64,000 bases of DNA. It comes from Vibrio pomeroyi (GTDB lineage: Bacteria; Pseudomonadota; Gammaproteobacteria; Enterobacterales; Vibrionaceae). Below the pieces are notes generated by a model. The model worked only from the letters and a program-made list of their open reading frames with translations, did no database searches and had not been told where the DNA came from. The DNA is taken from the NCBI GenBank assembly GCA_041879425.1, contig CP090854.1:372001-436000 (forward strand). The letters run 5' to 3'. Made by a program: the position numbers and the translations under genes. Below, one piece after another: positions 10,399 to 20,574 of the stretch (within the stretch, counting starts at the first letter, position 1; each line of letters opens with the position of its first letter).

Positions 10399-11844
10399 AT
10401 GAGCATTAATCAAATTGAAGAAGCGCTACTGAACCCAACAGGGCTTACGGAGCAAAATATCGCAGATACATTGGCGAGCATTGCTACCCGCCAAATTGAT
10501 TATGCTGATATCTACTTTCAGTCAAGCTGGCACGAATCTTTGGTGCTAGAAGACAGCATTATTAAAGACGGCTCTTTCAATATCGATTGCGGTGTTGGTG
10601 TTCGTGCGGTATCCGGCGAAAAGACCGGCTTTGCTTACTCTGACCAAATTCAACTGGATGGTCTTAAACAGAGCGCGATTGCCGCTCGTGGTATCGCGAA
10701 GCAAGGTCAAAACGGCAAGGTACAAGCTTTCAAACGCAACTCTAACCAAGCTTACTATGATGCAGTTAACCCGCTAGCGAGCTGGGAAAAACAGCAGAAA
10801 ACAGAATTACTGAAATCATTAGACGCTTACATTCGTACTAAAGAGCCTATGGTGACTGAAGTATCGGTAAGCCTAAGCGGTGTGCATGAGCAGATGCTGG
10901 TTGCTGCGACGGATGGAACTTACGCTGGCGATATTCGTCCGCTTGTTCGTCTATCAATCAGTGTACTTGCGCAGAAAGGCGATCGCCGTGAGCGTGGTAG
11001 TGCTGGTGGTGGTGGCCGTTTTGGTTACGATTTCTTCTTAAGTGATGACAAAGGAACCCAGGTTGCTTACCAATTTGCTGATGAAGCGATTCGCCAAGCG
11101 CTTGTTAATCTTGAAGCAGTGGCTGCGCCTGCTGGTGCAATGCCTGTCGTTCTTGGTTCTGGTTGGCCGGGCGTGCTACTGCATGAAGCGGTAGGTCATG
11201 GTTTAGAAGGTGATTTCAACCGTAAAGAGTCATCAGTATTCTCGGGTAAGGTTGGCGAGCAAGTTACTTCAAGCCTATGTACGATTGTTGATGATGGTAC
11301 ATTGACTGATCTTCGTGGTTCATTGAACGTCGATGATGAAGGTGTAAACGGTCAGTACAACACGTTAATCGAAAACGGCATTCTAAAAGGTTACATGCAA
11401 GACAAGCTGAATGCTCGTCTAATGGGTGTTGCTCCTACAGGTAACGGTCGCCGTGAGTCTTATGCGCATCTTCCAATGCCACGTATGACGAACACCTACA
11501 TGCTACCGGGTGAACACACACCTGAAGAGATCATTGCGACGGTTGAGAAAGGTATCTACGCACCAAACTTCGGTGGTGGTCAGGTTGATATTACTTCTGG
11601 TAAGTTTGTGTTCTCAGCTTCTGAAGCGTACATGATTGAAAACGGTAAGATCACTCACCCAGTTAAGGGCGCAACACTGATCGGCTCTGGTATCGAAGCG
11701 ATGCAGCAGGTGTCTATGGTTGGTAACGACCTAAGTATCGACCGTGGTGTTGGTGTATGTGGTAAGGCTGGTCAAAGCGTGCCAGTGGGTGTTGGTCAAC
11801 CAACATTGAAACTCGACTCACTAACCGTTGGTGGTACTGAGTAA
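10399..11844 (+). CDS. tldD: Metalloprotease TldD
   Basis: A 481-residue subunit of the TldD/TldE heterodimer, which degrades unfolded peptides and takes part in microcin and CcdA processing in E. coli. TldD carries the zinc-site HExxxH, seen here as [11 protein letters not shown] near residue 262. Other conserved text includes [20 protein letters not shown] and [14 protein letters not shown] at the C-terminus. The tldE partner is not in this window. It begins 19 nt after the nitrilase gene and ends before a strong bidirectional terminator. Confidence 0.97.
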   Translation: MSINQIEEALLNPTGLTEQNIADTLASIATRQIDYADIYFQSSWHESLVLEDSIIKDGSFNIDCGVGVRAVSGEKTGFAYSDQIQLDGLKQSAIAARGIAKQGQNGKVQAFKRNSNQAYYDAVNPLASWEKQQKTELLKSLDAYIRTKEPMVTEVSVSLSGVHEQMLVAATDGTYAGDIRPLVRLSISVLAQKGDRRERGSAGGGGRFGYDFFLSDDKGTQVAYQFADEAIRQALVNLEAVAAPAGAMPVVLGSGWPGVLLHEAVGHGLEGDFNRKESSVFSGKVGEQVTSSLCTIVDDGTLTDLRGSLNVDDEGVNGQYNTLIENGILKGYMQDKLNARLMGVAPTGNGRRESYAHLPMPRMTNTYMLPGEHTPEEIIATVEKGIYAPNFGGGQVDITSGKFVFSASEAYMIENGKITHPVKGATLIGSGIEAMQQVSMVGNDLSIDRGVGVCGKAGQSVPVGVGQPTLKLDSLTVGGTE

Positions 11845-11886
11845 TTCAGACGAATCTCTGCCAACTTACTTCAAAAGATTAAATAG

Positions 11887-11915
11887 AAAAGCGCCTCCAA
11901 TGTGAGGCGCTTTTT
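11887..11915. terminator. Bidirectional terminator, tldD / phoH-like
   Basis: AAAA-GCGCCTC-(6 nt)-GAGGCGC-TTTTT, a perfect 7-bp GC-rich stem with A- and T-tracts on the two sides. It serves tldD on the plus strand and the convergent phoH-like gene on the minus strand. Confidence 0.9.
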
Positions 11916-11947
11916 GTTTTTGAGGGAGGGTTAGTAGTAGAAAGCGA

Positions 11948-13327
11948 TTACATGTTCTCTTCAGCAAACTCTGCCAGTCGGCTACGTACCACACCATTGA
12001 GGTGGATATTGGCACTGCCTTCGAAGTTTTTAAAACGCTCAACCATGTAGGTTAAGCCTGAAGTCACAGGGGTTAAATAAGAAGAATCTATCTGTGCTAG
12101 GTTACCTGAGCAGACAATCTTGGTCCCTTCACCACAACGGGTGATGATGGTTTTGATTTGTGATGCAGTGAGGTTCTGACACTCATCGAGAAGCACAAAC
12201 GCATTCTGGATGGAACGGCCACGCATGAAGTTGATCGACTTGAACTGGATATTGGCTTTGTCACAGATGTACTTCATTGAACCTTCGGTGCAGTGGTCAT
12301 TCTTGTGCAGCGCTTCGAGCGTATCGGTTACCGCGGCCAACCAAGGTAACATCTTCTCTTCTTCGGTACCCGGAAGGAAACCAATCGACTCACCAATGTC
12401 TGGCGTGTTTCGGGTTACGATGATCTTATCGAACTGTTTACGTTCAATAGTTTGTTCAAGCGCAGCGGCCATCGCTAACAGTGTCTTACCACTACCTGCT
12501 GCACCAGTGAGGATTACCAGATCAATATCAGGGTCGAGCAGGGCATCGATCGCCATACCTTGATAGACGTTCTTGGGTGTGATGTCCCACGCTCTGCGAT
12601 TCATCAGTCTTTCACGACTGAGGTCTCTCAGTGTGATGCTTTCTGGCTCAATTTCTTCGACTCGAGCGGCAAAGTCACTCTCTTCGTCAATCACATATTG
12701 GTTGAGGAACGTAGGTTCGAATGGTTCTCTTGCTAAGGTGTGCAGCGTCTTGCCGCCTAAACTTCTGCTCTCGACATTGTCGATACCATCCCAAAATGAA
12801 CCTTCGAGCTGTTGAAAGCCTTTGGTGAGGTATTGGATATCATCGATCAGTTGGTCGGTTTGATAATCTTCAACGAAACGGACACCAGCGCCTTTGGCTC
12901 GTAAGCGCATGTTGATGTCTTTGGTGATGAGAACCACTTCGCGTGGCGCGCGTTTGTTTTGAAGATAGAGGACAGCGTTGAGGATTCGGTTATCGCCAGC
13001 TTTGTCGTCTGCGAAGGCCTTGATGCTTTCTTGAAGTTCGTAATCTGCGAGTATTGAAATACTGCCAGAGGCGTTAATCTCTTTAGAAAATGGAATGCCT
13101 TCCGAGATTTGGTCTGGTGTGGCTTCCCTGAACAGGTCTTCGAGCGTTCGAATCGCAATTCTCGCATCTCGAGCAACGTCTCTCTTACTGTCTTTGATTC
13201 TGTCGAGTTCTTCTAGCACTGTCATGGGGATAACGACATCGTGCTCTTGGAAAGAAAATATAGCGAAGGGTTCGTGAAGTAGGATATTGGTGTCTAAAAC
13301 AAATAGCTTCCGGTTGGTCTCGCCCAT
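11948..13327 (-). CDS. PIN domain-PhoH ATPase fusion (PhoH2-like)
   Basis: A 459-residue protein with an N-terminal PIN nuclease domain (begins KLFVLDTNILLHEP, about residues 5-150; acidic residues include DTN and the later KDINMR stretch) and a C-terminal PhoH-type P-loop ATPase (Walker A GAAGSGKTLL, Walker B FVLLDECQNLT). This architecture is called PhoH2; characterised members couple RNA unwinding to RNA cleavage. I place the start at 13327, where AAGGAG lies 5 nt upstream; an ATG at 13366 would add 13 residues with no clear Shine-Dalgarno. It is convergent with tldD and stands alone. Confidence 0.9.
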   Translation of the reverse strand: MGETNRKLFVLDTNILLHEPFAIFSFQEHDVVIPMTVLEELDRIKDSKRDVARDARIAIRTLEDLFREATPDQISEGIPFSKEINASGSISILADYELQESIKAFADDKAGDNRILNAVLYLQNKRAPREVVLITKDINMRLRAKGAGVRFVEDYQTDQLIDDIQYLTKGFQQLEGSFWDGIDNVESRSLGGKTLHTLAREPFEPTFLNQYVIDEESDFAARVEEIEPESITLRDLSRERLMNRRAWDITPKNVYQGMAIDALLDPDIDLVILTGAAGSGKTLLAMAAALEQTIERKQFDKIIVTRNTPDIGESIGFLPGTEEEKMLPWLAAVTDTLEALHKNDHCTEGSMKYICDKANIQFKSINFMRGRSIQNAFVLLDECQNLTASQIKTIITRCGEGTKIVCSGNLAQIDSSYLTPVTSGLTYMVERFKNFEGSANIHLNGVVRSRLAEFAEENM

Positions 13328-13445
13328 AGCATCTCCTTGCCGACGTGCGGCTTGCCTTGCATTCATTGAACGTAGATAAAGCTCATATAAAGATTAGTAT
13401 CTGATTCTGGTGATAGTCAACTACTCACCTAAACTTCATCTAGAG

Positions 13446-13505
13446 GAATACCGCCATATCGTTGTCGATGAATATGGCGTATTCGTTTGAGAGCAGCAAT
13501 CTGCT
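13446..13505. repeat. Two adjacent inverted repeats
   Basis: The first hairpin pairs GAATA plus CGCCATAT (13446-13459, one bulged C) with ATATGGCG plus TATTC (13472-13484), 13 bp in all around a 12-nt loop. The second is AGCAG-CAAT-CTGCT (13492-13505). No T-tract follows directly, so these are not obvious terminators. Confidence 0.6.
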
Positions 13506-13587
13506 ACCTATAGATTAACCATGATTTTTTGACAGTTTGATTGCACTGGCGAAAACAGAAAAAAAGCACGAAATCATCTCCTTTAGG

Positions 13588-13603
13588 CGTGACCTAAATC
13601 ACA
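13588..13603. promoter_or_regulatory. CRP-like binding site
   Basis: CGTGA-CCTAAA-TCACA matches the CRP consensus TGTGA-N6-TCACA at nine of ten core bases. It is about 190 nt upstream of rapA and 260 nt upstream of the phoH-like gene, so the regulated promoter is unclear. Confidence 0.5.
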
Positions 13604-13794
13604 GCATCGAGTAAGATTAGCGACCTTTTTCTGCACCATTTTCTCGAGATATTTATTATCTAGAGCGCACTTAAAAAGTGGCTGCAAACTAGGCATTTTT
13701 GGCTATATTTTTAGTTCGGGAGCGATAATGCTCTTGTTCAAAATTGCAGTTAAAAAAGACCAAATTCCAACTATAAGATTGAGGTAGTCGATTC

Positions 13795-16704
13795 ATGACA
13801 TTTGCTTTGGGGCAACGCTGGATAAGCGATACGGAGAGCGATTTAGGTTTAGGTACCGTTGTAGCAATGGATGCTCGTACAGTGACACTAATGTTTGCAG
13901 CGTCAGAAGAAAACCGTGTGTATGCACGTACTGATGCTCCCGTAACCCGAGTAACGTTTAATGTAGGCGATGTCATCGAATGCCAAGAAGGTTGGTCTCT
14001 GTCTGTCGAGGAAGTTATCGAAGACAAAGGACTGTTAACCTACTTAGGTACTCGCGAAGATACCCAAGAAACAGAAGTCGCTCTGCGTGAAATATTCTTA
14101 AGCAACCAGATCCGCTTTAACAAGCCACAAGATAAACTGTACGCAGGTCAAATCGACCGTATGGACAACTTTGTGTTGCGTTACCGCGCGCTAAGCAATC
14201 AATACCAACAACACAAGAGCCCAATGCGCGGCCTGTGTGGTATGCGTGCTGGCTTGATTCCTCACCAGCTGTACATTGCTCATGAAGTCGGTCGTCGTCA
14301 TGCTCCACGTGTTTTACTTGCTGATGAAGTTGGCCTAGGTAAAACCATCGAAGCGGGCATGATCATCCACCAACAGGTGCTGTCTGGCCGAGCTGAACGT
14401 ATTCTGATTGTTGTGCCTGAAACTCTTCAGCACCAATGGTTAGTAGAGATGATGCGTCGTTTCAATCTGCACTTCTCGATCTTTGATGAAGAGCGTTGTA
14501 TCGAATCTTTCGCTGAATCAGACAACCCATTTGATACTCAGCAATACGTTCTGTGTTCTTTGGATTTCCTACGTAAGAGCCGCAAGCGCTATGAGCAAGC
14601 CCTTGAAGGTGAGTGGGATCTGTTGGTTGTCGATGAAGCGCACCACCTTGAGTGGAGCCAAGATAAGCCAAGCCGCGAATACCAAGTGGTGGAAGGCCTA
14701 GCTGAAAATACATCTGGCGTATTGCTACTAACAGCAACTCCAGAGCAACTGGGTCGTGAGAGCCACTTCGCACGTCTTCGTCTACTGGATCCTGATCGTT
14801 TCTACGATTACGAAGCCTTCGTTGAAGAAGAAGACCAATACGCACCGGTTGCTGATGCCGTAACAGCGCTATTTTCTGGCGTGAAGCTTGAAAACAGTGC
14901 GAAGAATCAGATTACCGAGTTGCTTTCTGAGCAAGATGTAGAGCCTCTATTCCGCGTTATCGAAGGTGATAGCAGCGAAGAAGAGCAAGCACTAGCTCGC
15001 CAAGAACTAATTGATAACCTTATGGATCGCCATGGTACTGGCCGTGTTCTATTCAGAAACACACGTGCTGCAATCAAAGGCTTCCCTAAGCGTAATGTAA
15101 ACCTACTGCCGATGGGTATTCCAACGCAGTACACAACCTCGATGCGTGTATCAGGCATGATCGGTGGCAAGATGGCACCAGAAGCTCGTGCAATGAAGAT
15201 GCTGTACCCAGAAGAGATCTTCCAAGAGTTTGAAGGTGAAGACTCAAGCTGGTGGCAGTTCGACTCACGCGTTAACTGGTTGATTGAGAAGATCCAAGAC
15301 AAGCGCAGTGAAAAGATCCTAGTGATCGCGTCTCGTGCAAGTACGGCGCTTCAATTAGAACAAGCACTGCGTGAACGTGAAGGTGTACGTGCAACCGTAT
15401 TCCACGAAGGCATGTCGATTCTAGAGCGTGATAAAGCCGCGGCTTACTTCGCTCAAGAAGAGGGCGGTGCTCAGGTTCTGATCTGTAGTGAGATTGGCTC
15501 TGAAGGTCGTAACTTCCAGTTCGCTAATCAACTAGTGATGTTCGATCTTCCGTTCAACCCAGACTTGCTTGAACAACGTATTGGTCGTTTGGACCGTATC
15601 GGTCAACTGCGTGATATCGACATCCATGTTCCTTACCTAAAAGGCACATCACAAGCGATTCTTGCTCGTTGGTTTGATGAAGGTCTGAACGCGTTTGCAG
15701 AAACCTGCCCAACTGGCCGCACGGTTTACGACAAATACTCAGATGTTCTTATCGAAATGCTGGCTTCTGGTAATACAGAACAGTTGGATGAAGTAATTGA
15801 AGAGTCTGCCAAGCTAAATCAAAGCCTAAAAGCGGATCTAGAAAAAGGTCGAGATCGCCTACTTGAGATGCACTCAAACGGTGGTGACAAAGCACACGAA
15901 ATCGCAGAGAAGATTGCTTCGACTGATGGCGATACTAACTTAGTAACGTTTGCCCTGAGCCTGTTCGACACGATTGGTTTGAACCAAGACGACAAGGGTG
16001 AAAATGCGCTAGTTGTGACACCATCTGAGCACATGATGGTACCAAGCTACCCAGGTTTACCTTACGAAGGCGCAACCATCACGTTCGACCGTGATACAGC
16101 CCTTTCTCGTGAAGACATGAACTTCATCAGCTGGGAGCACCCAATGATTCAAGGCGGTATTGATCTGCTATTGAGTGAAGGTGTCGGTGCGTCAGCGGTA
16201 TCACTGCTGAAAAACAAAGCGCTGCCTGTTGGTACTATCCTGCTTGAGCTGGTTTACCTTGTGGATGCGCAAGCACCGAAACGCAGCGGTATCAGCCAGT
16301 TCCTGCCTAAAACTCCGATTCGTTTGATGATGGATGGTCGTGGTAACGATCTATCTGCTCAGGTTGAGTTTGATAGCTTTAACCGCCAGCTAAGCCCTGT
16401 AAACCGTCACCTAGCGAGCAAGCTAGTGAACTCGGTACAAGGCGAGATTCATAAGCTAATCGAAGCGGGTGAGACGCATGTACTGCCGAAGGTTGAAGAA
16501 GTACGTCAGCAAGCTCAGAAAGATATGCAAACTAACTTGAATGGTGAGCTAGAGCGTCTACAAGCGCTTAAAGCGGTGAACCCTAACATTCGTGATGAAG
16601 AGCTTGAGGTTATCGAAGCTCAAATCAGTGAACTGACAGGTTACATCAGCAAGGCTCAGGTTCAGCTGGATTCATTACGCTTGATTGTGGTTTCTCACAA
16701 CTAG
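13795..16704 (+). CDS. rapA: RNA polymerase-associated ATPase RapA
   Basis: A 969-residue Swi2/Snf2-family ATPase that binds RNA polymerase and recycles it after transcription. The N-terminal Tudor-like region begins [18 protein letters not shown]. The helicase core has Walker [13 protein letters not shown] (about residue 178), DEAH as [10 protein letters not shown], motif III LLLTATP and motif [15 protein letters not shown]. coli RapA has 968 residues. rapA is followed downstream by rluA, as in E. coli, but here an opposite-strand transporter gene lies between them. A terminator follows the stop. Confidence 0.98.
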   Translation: MTFALGQRWISDTESDLGLGTVVAMDARTVTLMFAASEENRVYARTDAPVTRVTFNVGDVIECQEGWSLSVEEVIEDKGLLTYLGTREDTQETEVALREIFLSNQIRFNKPQDKLYAGQIDRMDNFVLRYRALSNQYQQHKSPMRGLCGMRAGLIPHQLYIAHEVGRRHAPRVLLADEVGLGKTIEAGMIIHQQVLSGRAERILIVVPETLQHQWLVEMMRRFNLHFSIFDEERCIESFAESDNPFDTQQYVLCSLDFLRKSRKRYEQALEGEWDLLVVDEAHHLEWSQDKPSREYQVVEGLAENTSGVLLLTATPEQLGRESHFARLRLLDPDRFYDYEAFVEEEDQYAPVADAVTALFSGVKLENSAKNQITELLSEQDVEPLFRVIEGDSSEEEQALARQELIDNLMDRHGTGRVLFRNTRAAIKGFPKRNVNLLPMGIPTQYTTSMRVSGMIGGKMAPEARAMKMLYPEEIFQEFEGEDSSWWQFDSRVNWLIEKIQDKRSEKILVIASRASTALQLEQALREREGVRATVFHEGMSILERDKAAAYFAQEEGGAQVLICSEIGSEGRNFQFANQLVMFDLPFNPDLLEQRIGRLDRIGQLRDIDIHVPYLKGTSQAILARWFDEGLNAFAETCPTGRTVYDKYSDVLIEMLASGNTEQLDEVIEESAKLNQSLKADLEKGRDRLLEMHSNGGDKAHEIAEKIASTDGDTNLVTFALSLFDTIGLNQDDKGENALVVTPSEHMMVPSYPGLPYEGATITFDRDTALSREDMNFISWEHPMIQGGIDLLLSEGVGASAVSLLKNKALPVGTILLELVYLVDAQAPKRSGISQFLPKTPIRLMMDGRGNDLSAQVEFDSFNRQLSPVNRHLASKLVNSVQGEIHKLIEAGETHVLPKVEEVRQQAQKDMQTNLNGELERLQALKAVNPNIRDEELEVIEAQISELTGYISKAQVQLDSLRLIVVSHN

Positions 16705-16730
16705 TTTTGGACTAGCTAAATACTTCAACG

Positions 16731-16763
16731 AAATAAGGCCTTCATCATGAAGGCCTTATTTTT
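16731..16763. terminator. Bidirectional terminator, rapA / Nramp-like
   Basis: ATAAGGCCTTC and GAAGGCCTTAT arms around a 5-nt loop, followed by TTTTT. The mirrored A-tract lets it also serve the convergent minus-strand gene. Confidence 0.88.
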
Positions 16764-16796
16764 ATCTTGGGTCTTTAAATGGTAATTATGGGGGAA

Positions 16797-18077
16797 TTAC
16801 ATTAACCACTTCCACCAAACAAATACCGCTAAGAAACCAAATAAGTAAACTAGGCCTGCAACAGATAACCATTTTAGTTTGCTGCCAATCGCTAGCGCTT
16901 CAGGAAGCTTGGCTTTGTTTACCAAAATGAAGTTAAGCAGCGCGAAGAATGGCGTCGTTGCGAAGGCGAGTACCATTGCAAAATCCAACATTGGCATCAA
17001 TGCTGCGCTAAAGAACATCACAATCGCTAATGCCGCGATAGAAACAATGATGATCCAACCTTGTAGCATGCGTGGGCTCGACTCTTTTTTGAATAACAGA
17101 CGTTGTGATTCCGCAAGTACACGTGAGTAGCCGTCGATAACCGTAATCGTACTGCCAAAGATACAGAAGAAAGCAATGATGGCGATGAGCGGACGAGACC
17201 ATTCACCAATCGTGGAGGCGTAGATACCCACCAATTGATGAGTGAAACCAACGCCAGAGCGAGATAGTTCAACACCTGAACCGTGAAGTACCAGCGCACC
17301 TAAAGCCACGAATACTAAAGCAAGCAGCGCCGTACCAATGTAGCCGACGTTAAAGTCGAACAGCGCTGATTGAGCTGTGACTTCTTGCTTCTCTTTTTGG
17401 CTTTTTAACCACATAGAGGTGATGCTAGAAATTTCTATAGGTGCTGGCATCCAACCCATGGTCACGACGATAAAGCCGATAGCGGCCAACGACCAAGGTG
17501 ATGGCGGAACAAAAGCCGCATCAGGTTCAACAGGAGAGCCAATAGCAATCGCGACAGCGGCTAGAGTAGTGATCGTAAGGATCGCCATGATTGCCTTCGA
17601 TAATGTATCAAGAGCACGATAGTGGCCTGCAAATAGAATGATCAAGCAGGTTGCTAAAACGATCATACATAATGTGCTGGTGGCTAATTCGAAAGGAACA
17701 AAGTAGCTAAGTAGGCTTGCACTGAATAATAGCAAAGCAGCCGTGTTCACGACGGCGGAAATGGCGCTCAATATTGAAAAGATCACAAGGTATGGGCGAC
17801 CTAGATTAGAGTAGCCCTCAACCAAGCTTTGGCCTGTTCCCAATGTATATTGGATACCGGCTCTAAAGAATGGGTATTTAAATACGTTAACCAGAATAAT
17901 AAGAGCGGCGAGCTGCCAACCATAAATCGCACCAGCCTTGGTCGAGGCAACTAAGTGAGAGCCACCTACTGCTGCTGCGGCCATCATAATGCCTGGGCCA
18001 AGAGACTTGATTAAACTTGATAGGGGAGCTGAGGTTTGTGCTTTTTCGGTGGTTGTTTTAACCGTACTTTCCATCAT
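16797..18077 (-). CDS. Divergent Nramp-family transporter
   Basis: A 426-residue membrane protein with about 11 hydrophobic segments and the Nramp/LeuT-like order: GPGIMMAAAAVGGSH in TM1, the KAGAIYGWQ exit, and a TM6 with MGWMPAPIEISS. Canonical Mn/Fe transporters have DPGN in TM1 and MPH in TM6. At the aligned positions this protein has GGSH and MPA, so most known metal ligands are absent. It is best called an Nramp-related transporter of unknown substrate; proton-coupled Mn uptake should not be assumed. AAAGGA precedes two adjacent ATGs; either may be used. It is convergent with rapA and divergent from rluA, with no visible metal-regulator site. Confidence 0.8.
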   Translation of the reverse strand: MMESTVKTTTEKAQTSAPLSSLIKSLGPGIMMAAAAVGGSHLVASTKAGAIYGWQLAALIILVNVFKYPFFRAGIQYTLGTGQSLVEGYSNLGRPYLVIFSILSAISAVVNTAALLLFSASLLSYFVPFELATSTLCMIVLATCLIILFAGHYRALDTLSKAIMAILTITTLAAVAIAIGSPVEPDAAFVPPSPWSLAAIGFIVVTMGWMPAPIEISSITSMWLKSQKEKQEVTAQSALFDFNVGYIGTALLALVFVALGALVLHGSGVELSRSGVGFTHQLVGIYASTIGEWSRPLIAIIAFFCIFGSTITVIDGYSRVLAESQRLLFKKESSPRMLQGWIIIVSIAALAIVMFFSAALMPMLDFAMVLAFATTPFFALLNFILVNKAKLPEALAIGSKLKWLSVAGLVYLFGFLAVFVWWKWLM

Positions 18078-18232
18078 TTTTCCTTTGATGCTGACTTCTT
18101 ATTTTCCGTTATCCTATCAATACCATGTTTTGTAAGGTCGTCAACTTTTATGTACAAAAATGTTGGAAATTGTATTTAATAATAAACAAATCAACCGTAA
18201 GTTATTTGTTCACCAGTAATTAAGAGGCTTCA

Positions 18233-18967
18233 ATGGCGTTAGAACAGTACACACCACCACGTGAACCGTGGGTCGACATTGTCTATCAAGATGACGATAT
18301 TCTTGTGGTGAACAAGCCTGCTGGCTTACTTTCAGTGCCGGGAAGATTGCCAGAGCATTACGACAGTATGTGGAGTCGGTTGGTTGAAGAGTTTGCTGAT
18401 ATTCAAGTCGTGCATCGCTTGGATATGTCGACATCGGGCTTGATGCTGTTGGCTAAACACAAACAAGCTGAGCGGCATTTGAAGAAGCAGTTCCAATATC
18501 GACTGACACACAAGCTCTATTACGCACGAGTGTGGGGGGCAGTAGAAGAAAAAGAGGGGTTCATTGATCTGCCACTCATTTGTGATTGGCCGAATCGTCC
18601 TAGGCAGAAAGTATGTTTTGATGACGGTAAACCATCGCAGACTCGCTATGTGGTAGAGCAAGAAGAGACTCAAACCACCTTGTTGAAGTTATTACCGATT
18701 ACTGGCCGCTCTCATCAGTTGCGTGTGCATTGTATGGAAATAGGGAATCCAATTGTGGGCGACGAGTTTTATGCAACGCCTGAAGCTTTTGAGTATAGCG
18801 ATCGTCTGGCTTTGCATGCGTGTGAACTAAGCTTCTATCATCCTGCGAACAACCAACGGTTCAAAGCCTTTGTCCCTTGCGAGTTTTACCCTCAAGCGTC
18901 ACCACAAATTGAACAGCACTTTGAAATTGCGCCAGAGCTTCCAGACTACAGTAAGCTAAAAGCTTAG
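18233..18967 (+). CDS. rluA: Dual-specificity 23S rRNA/tRNA pseudouridine synthase RluA
   Basis: A 244-residue pseudouridine synthase of the RluA family. The catalytic Asp lies in HRLDMSTSGLML near residue 64, and the downstream KLYYARVWG and GRSHQLRVH motifs are typical. E. coli RluA modifies U746 of 23S rRNA and U32 of several tRNAs. The short length, with no S4 domain, fits RluA rather than RluC or RluD, and the association with rapA supports the name. The ATG at 18233 follows AAGAGGCTTCA. Confidence 0.92.
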   Translation: MALEQYTPPREPWVDIVYQDDDILVVNKPAGLLSVPGRLPEHYDSMWSRLVEEFADIQVVHRLDMSTSGLMLLAKHKQAERHLKKQFQYRLTHKLYYARVWGAVEEKEGFIDLPLICDWPNRPRQKVCFDDGKPSQTRYVVEQEETQTTLLKLLPITGRSHQLRVHCMEIGNPIVGDEFYATPEAFEYSDRLALHACELSFYHPANNQRFKAFVPCEFYPQASPQIEQHFEIAPELPDYSKLKA

Positions 18968-19004
18968 AATAAGAGTAATCAATCGACTTATCTAAGGAAG
19001 TACA

Positions 19005-19967
19005 ATGCCGAAGCTGAAAGTGGTCTTTCTCGACCGAGCCACCATCCCATCTCAAATCAATTTAAAACCGCTTAGCTTTGAACATGAATGGATTGAATAT
19101 GATTTCACGACTCCTGAGCAAGTCTTAGAGCGAGTTGAAGGTGCCGATGTCGTGATCACCAATAAAGTGGTGCTCAATGAGTCGAATTTGGCCCAAGCAC
19201 ATCAACTTAAGCTGATCGCGGTTTCTGCGACAGGTGTGAATAATGTCGATGTGGAATACTGCAAGAGCAACAGTATCGCGGTGGCTAACGTACAGGGCTA
19301 TGCGACTCAATCGGTTCCTGAGCATGTGATTGCAATGTTGTTTACGTTAAAGAGAAACCTCGTCGGTTATCACCAAGATATTGAAGCGGGAGAGTGGCAG
19401 AAGGATAAGCAGTTCTGTTTCTTTACTCATCCGATTCAAGACGTGGCGGGCAGCACATTGGGCTTAATGGGCAGTGGTAGCTTAGGGCAAGCAACCGCGA
19501 TATTAGCTAAAGCGATTGGTATGAAGGTCATCTTTGCTGAACGAAAAGGGGCTGACGCTTGTCGAGAAGGCTATCTGCCTTTTGAAGCGGTGTTACAGCA
19601 AGCGGATGCGATCAGCCTACATTGTCCATTGACTGAAGCGACTCGAAATCTGATTTCGGATCAAGAGCTAGCAATGATGAAACCAAGCGCGGTGTTGATC
19701 AATGCGGGGCGTGGTGGATTGGTCGACGAGCAAGCCCTAGTTGAGGCTTTGAAAAAACATGAGATTGCCGGAGCGGGTATGGATGTGTTCACACAAGAGC
19801 CTGCAGATAACTCAAATCCACTATTGGCCAACAGCCACTTACCTAACTTACTACTGACACCACATGTAGCGTGGGGCAGTGACAGTTCCATTCAAAAGCT
19901 GTCGGATATATTAATGGACAACATAGATGGCTTTGTCGCAGGTAACCCGCAAAACTTAGTGAGTTGA
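19005..19967 (+). CDS. D-2-hydroxyacid dehydrogenase, glycerate/hydroxypyruvate type
   Basis: A 320-residue NAD(P)-dependent D-2-hydroxyacid dehydrogenase. The Rossmann glycines are in LMGSGSLGQATA near residue 155. The catalytic Arg is in INAGRGGLVDE, the Glu in MDVFTQEP and the His in LTPHVAWGS. It resembles hydroxypyruvate reductase (HprA) more than lactate or phosphoglycerate dehydrogenase, judged by the short length and the missing ACT domain. The true substrate cannot be told from sequence. AAGGAAGTACA precedes the ATG. It lies 37 nt after rluA and may share its transcript. Confidence 0.87.
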   Translation: MPKLKVVFLDRATIPSQINLKPLSFEHEWIEYDFTTPEQVLERVEGADVVITNKVVLNESNLAQAHQLKLIAVSATGVNNVDVEYCKSNSIAVANVQGYATQSVPEHVIAMLFTLKRNLVGYHQDIEAGEWQKDKQFCFFTHPIQDVAGSTLGLMGSGSLGQATAILAKAIGMKVIFAERKGADACREGYLPFEAVLQQADAISLHCPLTEATRNLISDQELAMMKPSAVLINAGRGGLVDEQALVEALKKHEIAGAGMDVFTQEPADNSNPLLANSHLPNLLLTPHVAWGSDSSIQKLSDILMDNIDGFVAGNPQNLVS

Positions 19968-20016
19968 TTCTTGAGATCTTTACTACGATTGGTATTAAGC
20001 GAGTAGACCTCAAAAC

Positions 20017-20047
20017 AAAAAAGGTTGGCTTTTAGGCCAACCTTTTT
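20017..20047. terminator. Bidirectional terminator, dehydrogenase / uspA
   Basis: A-tract, AAGGTTGGC, 6-nt loop, GCCAACCTT, T-tract. It lies between convergent genes. Confidence 0.9.
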
Positions 20048-20071
20048 AGATCGTTATGTTGATTAAGTGAT

Positions 20072-20509
20072 TTAGCCTTGCGGCTTAACAACCAATACAT
20101 TGATTGGTGAGTTCTGTACCACTTTGCTCGCAACAGAACCAAGTACCACTTTGTCGATTTTCGAACGCTTGTGGCTAGGCATCACAATAAGATCAGCACC
20201 AAGCTTTTCTGCGTAATCAAGAATCGTCGCGTAAGTTTTACCTTCAGCAACGTGAACCTTATATACCACTTCATCGTCGATGTGTTTGTCGGCAAACTCT
20301 TTCAGCTGATTTTTGACATCAAGCTTCATTTGGTTCGCTGCATCTTTCGGGAAGTAAGACGCCACCATCGACATGTGAATGCCCGGTAGTACGTTCAGAA
20401 TGTGAATCTCAGCATTACTGTGTTTTGCGTGCCATACCGCTAGCTCGACAGCTTTGTCAGAAAAGCCTTTGTCGTTAAGATCAACGGGAACAAGGATTTG
20501 TCTATACAT
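20072..20509 (-). CDS. Universal stress protein UspA family, TRAP-linked
   Basis: A single-domain, 145-residue Usp (begins YRQILVPVDLNDKG; ends PINVLVVKPQG). Genes of this type often accompany TRAP transporters; Halomonas TeaD, an ATP-binding Usp, modulates the TeaABC ectoine TRAP system. Here it is the last gene of the TAXI-TRAP cluster on the minus strand, 107 nt after the permease. The usual ATP-loop glycines G-x2-G-x9-GS are only partly kept: the first two positions read SHKR, while VLGS remains. Nucleotide binding is therefore doubtful. Confidence 0.9.
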   Translation of the reverse strand: MYRQILVPVDLNDKGFSDKAVELAVWHAKHSNAEIHILNVLPGIHMSMVASYFPKDAANQMKLDVKNQLKEFADKHIDDEVVYKVHVAEGKTYATILDYAEKLGADLIVMPSHKRSKIDKVVLGSVASKVVQNSPINVLVVKPQG

Positions 20510-20574
20510 GTATTCGTCTCATTTTAAGCAGCGCCTAGTGCTTACCAAGCGCTGTCATTATCTTTTCCATGTAA

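Larger units (their letters stand above)
13328..13794. other. Intergenic region between phoH-like gene and rapA
   Basis: A divergent promoter region of 467 nt with no credible gene. It holds two adjacent inverted repeats (13446-13505) and a CRP-like palindrome (13588-13603). AT-rich DNA follows up to rapA, whose ATG has GAGGTAG upstream. Confidence 0.6.

Noticed and set aside
13328..13366. Longer start for the phoH-like gene
   Set aside because: No clear Shine-Dalgarno at 13366, whereas AAGGAG stands before 13327.
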